This document shows positions 8,767-19,480 of a stretch of 64,000 nt of DNA, one piece after another. The notes below the pieces were generated by a model. It searched no databases. It was not told the origin of the DNA and saw only the letters and a program-made list of their open reading frames with translations. The stretch comes from Mantamonas sphyraenae (Eukaryota; CRuMs; Mantamonadidae), in NCBI GenBank assembly GCA_026936335.1, contig JAPMXV010000045.1, positions 310,001 through 374,000 of the forward strand, read 5' to 3'. The position numbers and the translations under genes were made by a program. Numbering within the stretch: the stretch's first letter is position 1; each line of letters starts with the position of its first letter.

Positions 8767-10396
8767 ATGGGTGCCTGCTGCACAAAGAACACTGGGTCTA
8801 CGGATGACAGCAAAGGCAACCAAAAGAAGAAGCTGGACAGACGTACGTGACTCTGCCATGGTGCTGGACCCTCGAAAACTCGGTTCTGGAACCTCACCAG
8901 CCTCAGCTGACATGCCCGGACACACCACACATTCATTCACACGACACAGAGCAATCCAAGGTCCTGCTGCAAGCCGAAGAGGAGCCGTCAAAGGACAGTG
9001 GTGCACACATCGAGGTGACTCTGGAGGAAGTGGATCTGGAGGTACGTCTGGTTGCCAGCCTTGGGAAGTTCCGGCCTGACCACGCAAACTCGGCTGGAGT
9101 TTGCGGACTGGACAACTCACACGGGTGCGCAACACCGCCCTTCACCCCAAACACGCATCCAACACGCAGGAGGAGGACACGGTGGCTGAGGATGGCACCA
9201 CAGAGGTGGTATTGGATGAGGACGAGGACGAAAACCCGTTCACTCGCTCCAGCTCCTCAGCTGCACCCGGGGCAGCGTACAGCAAAAGCGAACTGGGCAT
9301 CAAACACCCGCCACTGGACACGAGCAAAGTGTACGCATCGATTGCACAGGACCAGGATCTGAGCACACTGGACGATGGCACAGGCAAGCTGGAGGTGTGG
9401 CACATCTACGATCTGGAGAAGCAACCCGTTCCGCCGTCACAGTTTGGCATGTTTTACGCAGGCGACTCCTACCTGTGCCTCTACACGTACGAGTTCCAGG
9501 GCGAACTCATGCACATCATCTACTTCTGGCAAGGCGAGCAGTCGTCCATCGACGAAAAGGTGGCCGCAGCCTACATGGCCAAGGAGATGGATGACATGTT
9601 TGAGGGCCGCCCTGTGCAGGTGCGCGTGGTGCAAGGCCACGAACCCAGCCACTTCCTTGCGTTGTTCAAGGGCACCATGATTGTGCACCAGGGTGGCCAC
9701 AAGAGCGCTCTTCGCAACACCCTGGAGACCGACACAGGCCTGGACCTGCCCGCCGCCTTGTACAAGGTCAAAGGAGACACGCCTCTCACCACCAAAACTG
9801 TACAGACGGAACTGAGCGCGGCGTCACTGACCAACGCAGACTCGTTTGTGTTGCTGGACCGTGTCAACGCCCTCCAATTCCTCTGGCACGGCAAAGACAG
9901 CAACCTGACCGAGCAATCGCAACTGTCTGCCATTGCACAGCGTGTCCAGGAAGGCGACCCTGTGGAGTACAGCATTGAACATGTGTCGCAGGGCGAGGAG
10001 CCAGACGCGTTTTGGGCGGCCCTTGGAGGACGCGGTGAACCGCAAGAGGTGCCTGCCCACGAGGTCAACGCAGAAGCTGCGCACACTCTGCACCTGTGCA
10101 CACTGAAGAACGGAAAGGACGACCAGTCCATTGGCATCCAGGATCTGGACACCGTCGACCGCGCAACGCTCGACAAGTACGGTCGCGCTGACACGGGCGT
10201 CGTCCTTCTCGACACGGGCGTCGAAGTCTACTGTTGGATTTCCCACAACACCAACGAACAGGAGAAGCAGCAGGGCGTGCAGATTGCCATGGAGTACCTG
10301 CGTGTGCGTGAACGAGATCCCGCAACCCCCATCATCCGCGTCGACGAGGGTTCCGAGGGCGCCCTCTTTGCACGCGTACTTGCAACCACTTCGTAG
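8767..10396 (+). CDS. Gelsolin/severin-repeat actin-binding protein, predicted N-myristoylated
   Basis: Three exons: 8767-8842, 8950-9041 and 9170-10396 (donors GTACGT in both introns, acceptors ACAG and GCAG), giving 464 aa. The protein begins MGACCTKN, a good N-myristoylation context with adjacent Cys residues for palmitoylation. Gelsolin-like repeats follow: one with KLEVWHI...F-GD-YL-LYTY and a WQG motif, then two weaker repeats ending near EYLRVRERDP. The family severs, caps or bundles actin in a Ca2+-dependent way. Lipidation would place it on membranes. The exon joins are supported by phase and by the otherwise missing N-terminus. Confidence 0.8.
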
Positions 10397-10469
10397 GAGG
10401 AGGAAGGGGAGTGTGGTTCAGTTTCAGAAGAAATGCAGGCACTTGCGCAGTGGATGCCAACTCGGGGTC

Positions 10470-12189
10470 ATGTGGCGGAACAGTGCGCTGCTGATGGCAG
10501 TGACCATGGCTGCACTCTCAGTGTTCTTCCACCTCTATGTCCCCGATGCCTACATGGACGAGGTGTTCCATGTGCCCCAGACTCGTCGCTACTGCCAGGG
10601 AAACTGGCGGGAGTACGACCCCAAAATCTCCACTCCGCCTGGCCTGTACCTCGTCGCTTATTTGTACATTCGCGTCCTACAACTCGCCAACGCTGTGTTC
10701 CCCGTGCTTCCCACTGCCCAGCATGTTTGCTCCGTCACCGTCATGAGGTACGTCCCGCCCTTGGGCTCCTTTGTTCACCAGCGGCCCTCTTTCGCTGGGG
10801 TGATTTGCGTTCTCGCCCGCACACCCGCTCCCTATGCCAGCGTAGGCCCGCTTCCGTCCGCCCCTAGTCTCACACACGCGTGCGCCACCTTTCCGTTTGC
10901 AGATCTCTCAACCTGTGGTTTGGTCTGGGCAACTTTTGGCTCTTCTTTCGCATTTCCAAGAGCCTTGCTGCGTCTGACGCCGACGTGGCGCTGCTGGTCG
11001 CGCGAGCCGCTGCACACACTCTATTTCCCGTCTCTTCTTCTTCAACTTTGTGTACTACACCGACCCTGGCAGTGTCTTCTTCACCCTCCTCATGTATTAT
11101 TTCTCGCTGCGTGGCAAACACATCTTTGCCGCCGTCGCCGGCGCCGTCGCCCTACTGTTCCGGCAGACCACGCTGGTGTGGATTGCCTTTGTGTGCGCAT
11201 CCCTCCTCGTCAAACGACTGGAGAACGAGGTGTACACCTCGCTGTGGACCCAACCTCTGGGTTCAGGCGGTGACCACGAACCACGCAAGGTCTACCAGAC
11301 CCTGGTAGTTCCACAGAAGGACGATGCGTCTGCTACACGTGTGCGCAGCCGTGCTCGTTCACGCTCTCGCAGCAACAGTATCAAACGTGGAGCCAAGGCC
11401 GTGTACACACGGCCCTCGCTGCTGGCCGTCATCATCCGCTTTGTGCAGGTGCTGTGGCGTCGTCGTGCCCTTGTGCTCGAGCTTTGCTGGCCGTATTTCG
11501 TACTCGCGTTGCTGGCTGTGAGTGCGTTTGTGCATAACGGAGGCATGGCTGTCGGCGACAAGGATGCCCACGAGCTGGTCTTTCACGCGCCCCAGGTGTT
11601 CTACTTTATCCTCTTCACCTGCTGTGCCACCTGGTACCGCACCCTGCACACCATGTGGGCGTCGCGCAAGCTTTTGCTGCGCCCCACCTGGAGTCGTGCT
11701 GTGCTCGCATTGCTGCTGTGCGTCGGCGCAGGGCTTCTCGTGCGCCAGTTCACACATACGCATCCGTACCTCCTCGCAGACAACCGTCACTTTACCTTTT
11801 ACTTGTGGAAGGCCACCCTGCAGAAGTACTGGTGGCTCAAGTACGCCATGGTGCCAGTTTACGTCCTGGGCGGCTGGGTCTGCTGGCATCAACTTGACTC
11901 TGTGTCCGCCCTCTGGCGCCTTTGCCTCTTTGGAAGCATAGCCATTGTGTTGGTGCCGGCACACCTCCTAGAGTTTCGCTACTTCCTCGTCCCCCACTTT
12001 ATGCTTCGCCTGCACGCAGATCCGCCGAAAACAAGCAGCCAGGGAAGCAGCAAGCACCTCGAATTTAAAGCTCTACGCACAGAACTACTGCTGGCCACCG
12101 TGGTCAACCTGGCTGTCATCTACCAGTTCCTCACTTGGACATTCGAGTGGCCCAATGCACCCGGCATGCTGCAGCGCCGCATGTGGTGA
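10470..12189 (+). CDS. ALG10: Dol-P-Glc:Glc2Man9GlcNAc2-PP-Dol alpha-1,2-glucosyltransferase (frameshifted)
   Basis: Exons 10470-10747 and 10903-12189 (donor GTACGT). ALG10 adds the third, terminal glucose to the dolichol-linked oligosaccharide in the ER lumen. Diagnostic features are the N-terminal YMDEVFHVPQ...WDPKIST-like segment (here EYDPKISTPPGLY), FFFNFVYYTDPGS, LLFRQT, LLEFRYF and the C-terminal FEWP...RRMW; multiple TM helices are present. The frame breaks in 11025-11045: conserved sequence up to ...HTLFP continues as LFFFNF in the -1 frame. Total exon length is one base short of a multiple of three, so one missing base explains it; the corrected protein would be ~521 aa. Confidence 0.85.
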
Positions 12190-12247
12190 GGTTCCGGCCC
12201 TCAGCTCACAACAACACACAATGTACACAACGAATCGCTCTTCGTCA

Positions 12248-13557
12248 CATTTCCCATCGCTCTTTGTCTTTTGGATCATTAAATTCGGCCTCTAAGGAGT
12301 GCCGAAATGGAAAAGGGGGGTTGATGCCTCATCCACAAGCAACCGCGCCTGGACCCATGTATGCGAGCTGCGAGACGTGCTGGAGTGGCAAGCTGACGTG
12401 GCGAGTCCAGGTATGAACCATGTTTGAACCGGGTGTCGGCGTGTCACGCGGTCTGGTCCTCCCTGCTCTCGCCTTCAGCACACCATCCGCAAGCGTCCCA
12501 TGTGCAGCCCAGGCCTCTGCGCACGCGGCCGCCCTGTGCTGATGCATCCAAGGGGGTGGTCTCGACTATGAAGGAGAACGTGGTTAGGCGGTAGCGGCGT
12601 TTTTGTGTGCCATGGCGCCTCGTTTTCTGGTTTGAAAGGTGTTGATGGGCGCTGCTCCTGCAGCATCAAGCCGGATCCGTTGTGAACACTCGTTGACAAT
12701 GGTTATCGAAGTAAAAAATGGGATCCGACATGTGCTTAGCGCAAGCGCAGCGCGTCCTGCAACTCGAAGTAAAAATGTTTGTTCATGACATGGTGGTTGA
12801 TATCGCTGATAGTTTTCTCTTGGCAATGTACGAAGTAAAAATCTGGCACAGAGAGAGCATCACGCCGTTGCTAGTTTCCCTGTACACTTGGTTCGGCGGG
12901 GGCGACGCAGGCGCTTCCGTTTTGTGGAAGTGACGAGGACCCAAATGTTTGGGGCGGGGCCGACAAGACGAGCAGTGGACTCACTGAGCGTACATGGTGC
13001 TTTGCACGTGGTATTGTTGGCATTGGGACAGTGCTGGAAGCGTGGATGGACACATGGAAGCTGTAGGGAGGTGTGGAAAGACAACCACCGTGTACTCACC
13101 TTTCCACAGCGCACAAGAACGTTCTTCAGCACACATGAACCACCTCTTTGGGCTTCAGTGTACCCCCTGTCGATGCACACATGCATCCATTCTGGTTCCT
13201 GTGGCACACACTAGGCTGGGTTCCCTTTCGTTTCCTTGTCACAACGCGTCCCCACTCCCCACTCCCCACGACATAGTGCGCTCACTCCACAACATCCCAC
13301 GCTTCGTTGCATTTGCAGTGTGATCCATCCTCCCTCTGCCACCATCTCCGTGTCCATTCACGTCCCCGTCCCCATCCACAGCGACCGACAACGTCGTTGC
13401 TGAGCAACTCGTTCTGCGCAAAAACCCCCCGACACTTTCCGACCCACCACCTCCTCTGCCTGCCACAGTTCCAGCCACACCACCTCGCACCAGCCTCACA
13501 CCACTTCCCCCCCACCCACATCTTCCACCTTCCGTCTCCACCCTTCCACAACCCAGC
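12248..13557. other. Non-coding part of the right arm
   Basis: No supportable gene. It contains three direct copies of CGAAGTAAAAA (12707, 12765 and 12831), the same motif as in the left arm. The stretch upstream of the sHSP gene is unusually C/T-rich on the plus strand. Confidence 0.55.
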
Positions 13558-13558
13558 A

Positions 13559-13576
13559 GAACCTTCTCGAATTTCC
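13559..13576 (+). promoter_or_regulatory. Heat-shock element of right sHSP copy
   Basis: GAA-cc-TTC-tc-GAA-tt-TCC at exact 5-bp periodicity: three perfect units and one imperfect. It sits 23 bp upstream of a TATA box and ~120 bp upstream of the ATG, a textbook HSF-driven promoter arrangement. Confidence 0.85.
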
Positions 13577-13598
13577 GCCTGCCGACCACCGAACAACC

Positions 13599-13606
13599 TT
13601 TAAAAG
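13599..13606 (+). promoter_or_regulatory. TATA box of right sHSP copy
   Basis: TTTAAAAG between the heat-shock element and the start codon, 89 bp before the ATG. The equivalent position in the left arm is substituted. Confidence 0.7.
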
Positions 13607-13694
13607 CAACCTGCGCCCCTAGCACCAACTCAACCAAGACAAAGCACAGAGCTTAAGCGAACAACCACACACACAAGCGAACAAGCGAATCAAC

Positions 13695-14213
13695 ATGAGC
13701 CTTTCCCTGTTTCGACCTTTTGCATTTGACATGGACGACTTTTTCAACGACGAGCTGACGAGCCGTCGCAGCAGCCAGAACAACAGTGGCGACGGATCCA
13801 GCCGTGCCCTGTCTGGCCTGACGGGCTACGGCCCCAAGCTGGATGTCCACGAGACGGACAAGGACATCGTGGTGCATGCAGACATGCCCGGTGTGCATGA
13901 GGACGACGTGCACATCTCCCTGCACAACGGCGTGCTCAGCCTGAGCGCAGAGCGCCAGTACAAGCACAAGGAAGAGAAGGAAGACGACGAGGGTCAGGTG
14001 ACTTACCGTCGCATCGAACGATCGTACGGCAAGTTTGAGCGTCGTCTGCGTGTGCCGAAGGGCACGACGGAGGACGACGTGTCGGCTCACCTGGAAGATG
14101 GCGTGCTGGAGCTGGTGATCACCAAGCCAGTGCAGGAGGAGGTCACGCCGAAGCGCATTGCCGTCAAGCGCCGCAGTGGCAAGGACAGCACGGAAGTGTC
14201 TGTGGATGAATAA
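13695..14213 (+). CDS. Small heat-shock protein, alpha-crystallin (HSP20) family, right copy
   Basis: Encodes the same 172-aa protein as 245-763 on the opposite strand, with one synonymous difference seen. The alpha-crystallin core is intact. This copy has both a strong HSE and a TATA box, so it is likely the more inducible of the two. The perfect protein identity in flanks that have visibly diverged suggests gene conversion, strong selection or both. Confidence 0.93.
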   Translation: MSLSLFRPFAFDMDDFFNDELTSRRSSQNNSGDGSSRALSGLTGYGPKLDVHETDKDIVVHADMPGVHEDDVHISLHNGVLSLSAERQYKHKEEKEDDEGQVTYRRIERSYGKFERRLRVPKGTTEDDVSAHLEDGVLELVITKPVQEEVTPKRIAVKRRSGKDSTEVSVDE

Positions 14214-14450
14214 GAACGGAGAGAGCGGAAGAAGAGGAGAACGCCGCAGCGCAATGATCCCACGCATGTGGATGTGATCTTGCGTCGACGGCTCGGCTGC
14301 ACACCGATGTGAACCCAGACGTGGAATGATGGCGACTATGGACAGCTGGAGCAAGTGGGGCACTGGCGACACAAGACGCTGAGGGGGGCAAAGCACTGAA
14401 CCACGCAGCCACACTATCAGTGTCTGTGATGGGGTGTGCAGTCACACGGG

Positions 14451-15533
14451 AGACGGGAGACACAACAAACAACACGGACGCTTCAACCCATTCATTCTCT
14501 CTTCTATGTTCACTGGTTTCAATGGTGAGTGGTCTTGGGTGGCGGATTGTTTGCGCCGCTTCGCCCAGAACATCCTCATGTGAACACAACCCCGTTTTGT
14601 TCGAACACAACACACAGCACACAGCCCACACACACGTCCTGCGACCTCGGGTAGGTTGTGCACACAAGAGAAGCAGACACAGGGACAGCATGCGGCTGAT
14701 GATGAAGACGATATTTGCTACTAATTACTGCGGCGCAAGCCCCTGATTACAAAACATATTTACCTACCAAGATCTCTGAGGTCGCATGCTGTGGACTGTG
14801 CTGTCTGTAGCGAGGCAGAGAGAGGGTCTGCGCATGTGGACGTGGAGAAGGAAGCGCTGACGCAAAAGGCGGAACACACGCAGAGGTGCATGCAAAGCAC
14901 GCGGGCATGGCGTCGGCCAGGACACGCAGAGCGTGTGTACAGTGGACATGCACAAGGATGGACACGTGGCCAAGGCTCAGAGACAAGCCATTGTCTGCAG
15001 GGGCGCAATGCAGGTGAGCACGGGAGGCGGGAAAGGATGGAAAAGGATGGGAGGAAGACGACCACAGAGTTTGGTTGTGGGGCAGCTGCACATGCATGCC
15101 AAGGATGAGCAAAGCAATCAGACGGATGATATGGTGATCCACACAAACAACAATCTCTAAGAAGTTCTGATGGCATGCGTGTGCAGCAGGGGCAGCAGTC
15201 GGAGGGCGCAGGACACACCTGCGAGTCCCTGTGCATTGGAAAGGAGCCGCATGGAAGGTGCAGCACCGACCAGGTGCACTACACCGCTTGCATGTGTGGC
15301 TTCCAGTGTGCTCACACAGTCGCACACAGACATGATGACAGGCCACGCGGGCAGAAGCAACGGCAAACGAGTCAACCCGCGGAATCTCTTTCATCCGTGC
15401 CCAACTCCAATCCCACCTCCCAATGAACGAGAAATGAATGTACTCTGTTTGCCAGTGAGAATTCTTGTTGGCTACTCCGTGTTGCCAGGCCCGCCCCAGC
15501 AGCACCAAACAAACAGAGACCCAACCGCCGGCG
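14451..15533. other. Gene-free stretch between inverted repeat and ODAD2
   Basis: About 1.1 kb without a convincing coding region. A 379-codon open frame runs across it on the minus strand but is Cys/His/Pro-rich, shows no domain and extends into the conserved antisense exon of ODAD2, so I treat it as chance. No rRNA or tRNA is recognised. Confidence 0.5.
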
Positions 15534-18500
15534 ATGGGCTCATTCATAAGCAAGCAGCAGCAAGAGGCAAATGTGCAGGTGCTGCAGCAGCTGGCTGTAG
15601 ACCAGATCCTTCTGGAGCTGCTTGAGGAGCACGGAGAGGTGATGGATCTTGAGTTCAAGGAGCCTTTGCAATTCCCGACCATGGTCAGACCCAAGGACTT
15701 TGTCAAGTCCAAGTACAGTGGCTTGTTCAACATCAACGTGTCGGACGACATTGTGAGCAGTGTGGAGGTCAGCGAAGCCGACGGGGACGAGTGCTTGTAC
15801 TTCCTGCGCAAGGTGGGCACCAACCACAAGGACACGGGTGAGGAGGTGTCTGAAGAAGACGCCTTCTTTGTGGACGTTCGTACCATGCGCTACCTGACCG
15901 TCCATCTGCAGCACGTGAGCGCTCATGTCGGGGCCGAGGTTTTGTATCTGCTCCACGAGGAGCGGGATCCCATTCTGAAGATGGTGGGCATGTCTGGATC
16001 GCCTCAAGACTTGCTCTCACGTCTCCTCATGGACCAGAGCTCGTCGTCGTCGTCCTCCAGCAGCGACGACGGCGGTCGCAACGGCGGCGCAACGGTCACT
16101 CAGCTGCTTCTGCTCCTCAACAAGCTCGACGTCCGCGTGCTCGAGAGCAGCATGGAGATCATGGAGAGCAACCCCGGCAAGATTACTATGGAAAAGGTCA
16201 CTAGCGAGCTGGACAAGCTCAAGCTCAGCTGCGGCATTGGCCGCGAGAACGCCCTCGTCAGCATCGAGTTTTTGACCGGTTCGTTTACCGCCGTTCGTTT
16301 CCTCTGCGTTCCCCACGCCTGCACCACACTCGCTCACACAGCCTGCACCGCATCACGCCTTGGCAATGCCACTCTTCTTCCATGGAACGCGTTGTCGACT
16401 GTCCACAGACTACGTCACATTCAGCAGCAGCGTGTACGCGCCTCCGTGGCGTGCTCGCAAGGGCGAGCTCTGCTACCTCAAGGTGGGCACGTTTGATGTG
16501 GGCACCATCTATGTGGTGGCCACCCACGAAGGCTTCTACCGCTACAAGGGCATGGTTTTGGAGGATGGCAAGGAGAAGATGGACTACGAACGCATCGGCA
16601 AGGAGCAACCGAGCATTACCCACCTGCTGAAAACGGTGAGTGCACACTTTGACAAGGCCATTGGCAAGATGAACCCCATCAGTGTGCTCAAGAAACTCCC
16701 TGCGTCGCCACGGTCGCCACGAGTGCGTGCACGCCCGCCCTCGCAGGGCTCGCGACTCTTGTCTCCGCGTGGGGTCAACTCACCGCGCAACTACGACGGC
16801 GACGACGACGGCGACGCATACGACGACGACACCGCCCTGTCCGAGGACACCCTCTTTGCACATAATGCCCAGCAAGAGCGTCTGGGTGACACCCAGCGCT
16901 CAAGCGTGACGGCAGAGCCGCTGCCTCCCATTGCCGACTCCGCCAGCGTGGCCTCCACCAACAGCGGACGCTCGCGCCGCAGCAAGCGACGCACAAGCAA
17001 AACCGACGACATGTTGCTCAAGACACCGAAATCGGAACGGTGGTCGCATCTGAGCCACGAGATGGAGTATGTCGAGTCGGAACGCGCTCAACGCGGCGCC
17101 GGCGGCGGTAGCAACGGCGGCAATGGAGCCACAGCGTCTCCACGGGCAGCGCAGGCGCAATCGGCACAACAGAGTCGCCTTACCCCGGGTAAGAGTCCAT
17201 ATGCACGCAAGGGCAGCAAGAAAACGGGCGGTGGCAGCAGCAGCAGCAGCAGCAGCAGTCGCCGGGCCAGCGCCGGAGGTGGAGCGCGCCAGAGCGTGGC
17301 AAAGCAGAGGTTGGCCCTGGCCACGTCGACGTCGAGCCATGGATCGAGCAGTGGACGCAATGGAAGCAATCGAGCAGGCGCCTCGTCGTCGTCTGCGTCT
17401 GCGTCGGCGCAACAGGCAGGACGCACGGGACCGCTGCGCAGCAAATCGGGACGTCTGAGCAAGGCTGAACTGTCGCGCAGACTGAACAGTCGGTCGCGTC
17501 CGCTCTTGGAGGCGGATGAGGACGACATGAGCGACGACGACGACGAGGAAGAGGAAATCGACGAGCAGGTCATCCCCAAGGAACGGCCGCCCGACTATCA
17601 TCCGCTGAAGAAGCTGATTGAGTTTATCCGCACGGGCAACCCCAACGCCACTGTGATTGCCATGAGCAGCATCAACAACAACTATGACCTGGTGCACGAG
17701 CCCTACAACCAGTTGATTTTCAAGGAGCTCGACGGCCTTGAGCCGCTGGTGAACCTCATCGAAATGAGTGACCAGCCTAAGCACCAGCTGGGGGCCATCC
17801 ATATCCTGTCCAACGTGTCACGCCATCCAAACGTCCAGGTGTGCCTCGCTTCCATGGGGGTCATGGAACCTCTGGCTGGCATGCTGTCCACAGACAACCT
17901 GGACATGCTGGCCGCAGCCTGCCAGACCATCGGCTGGTGCTGTGGCTTTGCACCCAACCGTCGCGCCCTGCGCCATCTCGGAGGCATTGCCAAGCTGACG
18001 GACCTGCTTGAGGCCAACTACAACCGCATCTTTGACGAGAACAGCAACATGGTGACCAGCCGCAAGGCTGTCAAGGTCGTGCGCTCTGTGGCGCATGCGT
18101 TGTGGCGTGCTGCAAAGGCTAACCGCAACAAAGAGGTGCTTGCGGCGGAGAAGGGCATCGAGGTTATCGGGGCCATCCTCAACGACACCAACAACCCGCA
18201 GTTTGTCATCCCGCTGGTCAACATCCTGCGCGACTGTGCAGACCTTCCGGAAATCTGTGCCTCCATGGCCAAGCTGGGCATTGTGGAACGCATGGTCAAC
18301 CTGTGCTACGAACTGTACGAGGACGAGGCCACGCTGGCGTACCTTTGCCACGGCCTGTTTTCGCTCAGCCGCGACCCGTTGGCGCAGAAACAGGTGCGAG
18401 AGAGCGAAGGGTTGGCCTTGCTCAAGAGCATCCTGTTTGACAGTGGCATGGGATTGCAGGTGCAGCGTGGTGCGCTGGGTGCCCTCTGGCGCCTGGCCAA

Positions 18501-19398
18501 GGACGACAAGAACAGAGAGGTATTTACGCGGGAACGCGTGCTGCACCACGTCATTGGTCTGCTCGAATCCGACGACGATGACATGGTCTACCACGCTGCG
18601 GGTTTCCTGACCAACTGCAGCGAGAACGACGAAGCCCGGCAAGTGATTGGCAGCTCGTCGGCCGTGGACACCATCATGGAATTGCTGAAGAACCCATCGG
18701 CACAGATCCAAGTCAACGCAAGTGGCGCCGTGGGCGCATGTGCGCGGGACTCGCGTCTGCTGGCCAAAATCAACGATTTGGACGGCATCCGTCTGCTGTG
18801 GTCGCTGCTCAAGTCCAACGAACCGGACGTGCAAGCTGCGGCTGCGTTTGCCTTGTGTCCCTGTGTGAATGGCATCCAGGGGTCGGCTGTGCTTGTGCGA
18901 AGCTTTGTGGGTGGCCTGCAGATGCTCGTGGGCCTGCTGGCATCCGAGGACAGCGGGGTCCAGGCGGGCGTCTGTGCTGCCATCAGTGCCATCGGACGGG
19001 ACGACGAGAACCTGGCCATCATGACCGACCACGGCGTCATTCCGCTGCTGTCGCGTCTCTTGCCCACACACAGTGACAAGGTGCGACGCTACGCCGCGGA
19101 CGCCGTTGCCACCTGCGCCACGTGGGGCAACAACCGCGAGTCGTTGGAGAGTGTGGGTGCCGTCGTACCTTTGGTCGAGTACCTGCGCTCTGACGACCCA
19201 CACGTGCACTGCAGCGCAGCCACTGCCCTGTTTGAACTGAGCAAAAATGCCCAAAACAGCTTCCAGCTGCGTATGGCCGGCGCCGTACGCCTGCTGGTGG
19301 TCCTCATTGGCAGCGAGGATCACCAACTTCAGGAAATGGCTGCGGGAGCCATCTCCAACATCCGCAAGTGGCATCTGGCGGCCAAGGAGAGCAGGTGA
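15534..19398 (+). CDS. ODAD2: Armadillo-repeat outer dynein arm docking protein
   Basis: Exons 15534-16278 and 16409-19398 (donor GTTCGT, acceptor CACAG; phase 1 join restores D-Y-V-T-F), 1244 aa. The N-terminal ~400 residues form a conserved region (EFKEPLQFPTM...). A Ser/Arg/Asp-rich low-complexity linker of about 240 residues follows, then about 12 armadillo repeats to the C-terminus. The last repeats match animal ARMC4/ODAD2: ENLAIMTDHGVIPLLS, WGNNRESLESVGAVVPL, and the end LQEMAAGAISNIRKW. ODAD2 helps attach outer dynein arms to ciliary doublets, so a motile cilium is implied. The start MGSFISK also fits N-myristoylation. The long minus-strand frame opposite the ARM region is a shadow. 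Confidence 0.85.
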
Positions 19399-19480
19399 AG
19401 ACAATTTGGGAAACAGGCAAACAATTGATCACTGATTCATCAGGCCACATCCACACGCACCTTTCCGCCGTGTATTTCAC

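Larger units (their letters stand above)
12247..14450. repeat. Right arm of the large inverted repeat
   Basis: This is the mirror image of 1-2206. The inner boundary is sharp: homology begins at ACATTTCCCATCGC at 12247, 57 bp after the ALG10 stop. The outer boundary cannot be set because its partner leaves the window at position 1. The spacer between the arms is ~10 kb and holds seven genes. Confidence 0.95.

Noticed and set aside
8698-9135. N-terminal extension of BABAM1
   Set aside because: It overlaps spliced gelsolin exons on the other strand, and the family homology begins after the ATG at 8697.
14699-14746. Possible box C/D snoRNA (ATGATGA then CTGA)
   Set aside because: The boxes are present but the interval is short, no terminal stem forms between flanks, and no guide complementarity could be shown.
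14747-15886. 379-codon minus-strand open frame
   Set aside because: Cys/His/Pro-rich without domain character and partly antisense to the conserved ODAD2 first exon.
17818-19404. 528-codon antisense frame over the armadillo repeats
   Set aside because: GC-rich coding sequence often leaves the opposite strand open; the sense strand carries clear ODAD2 homology.
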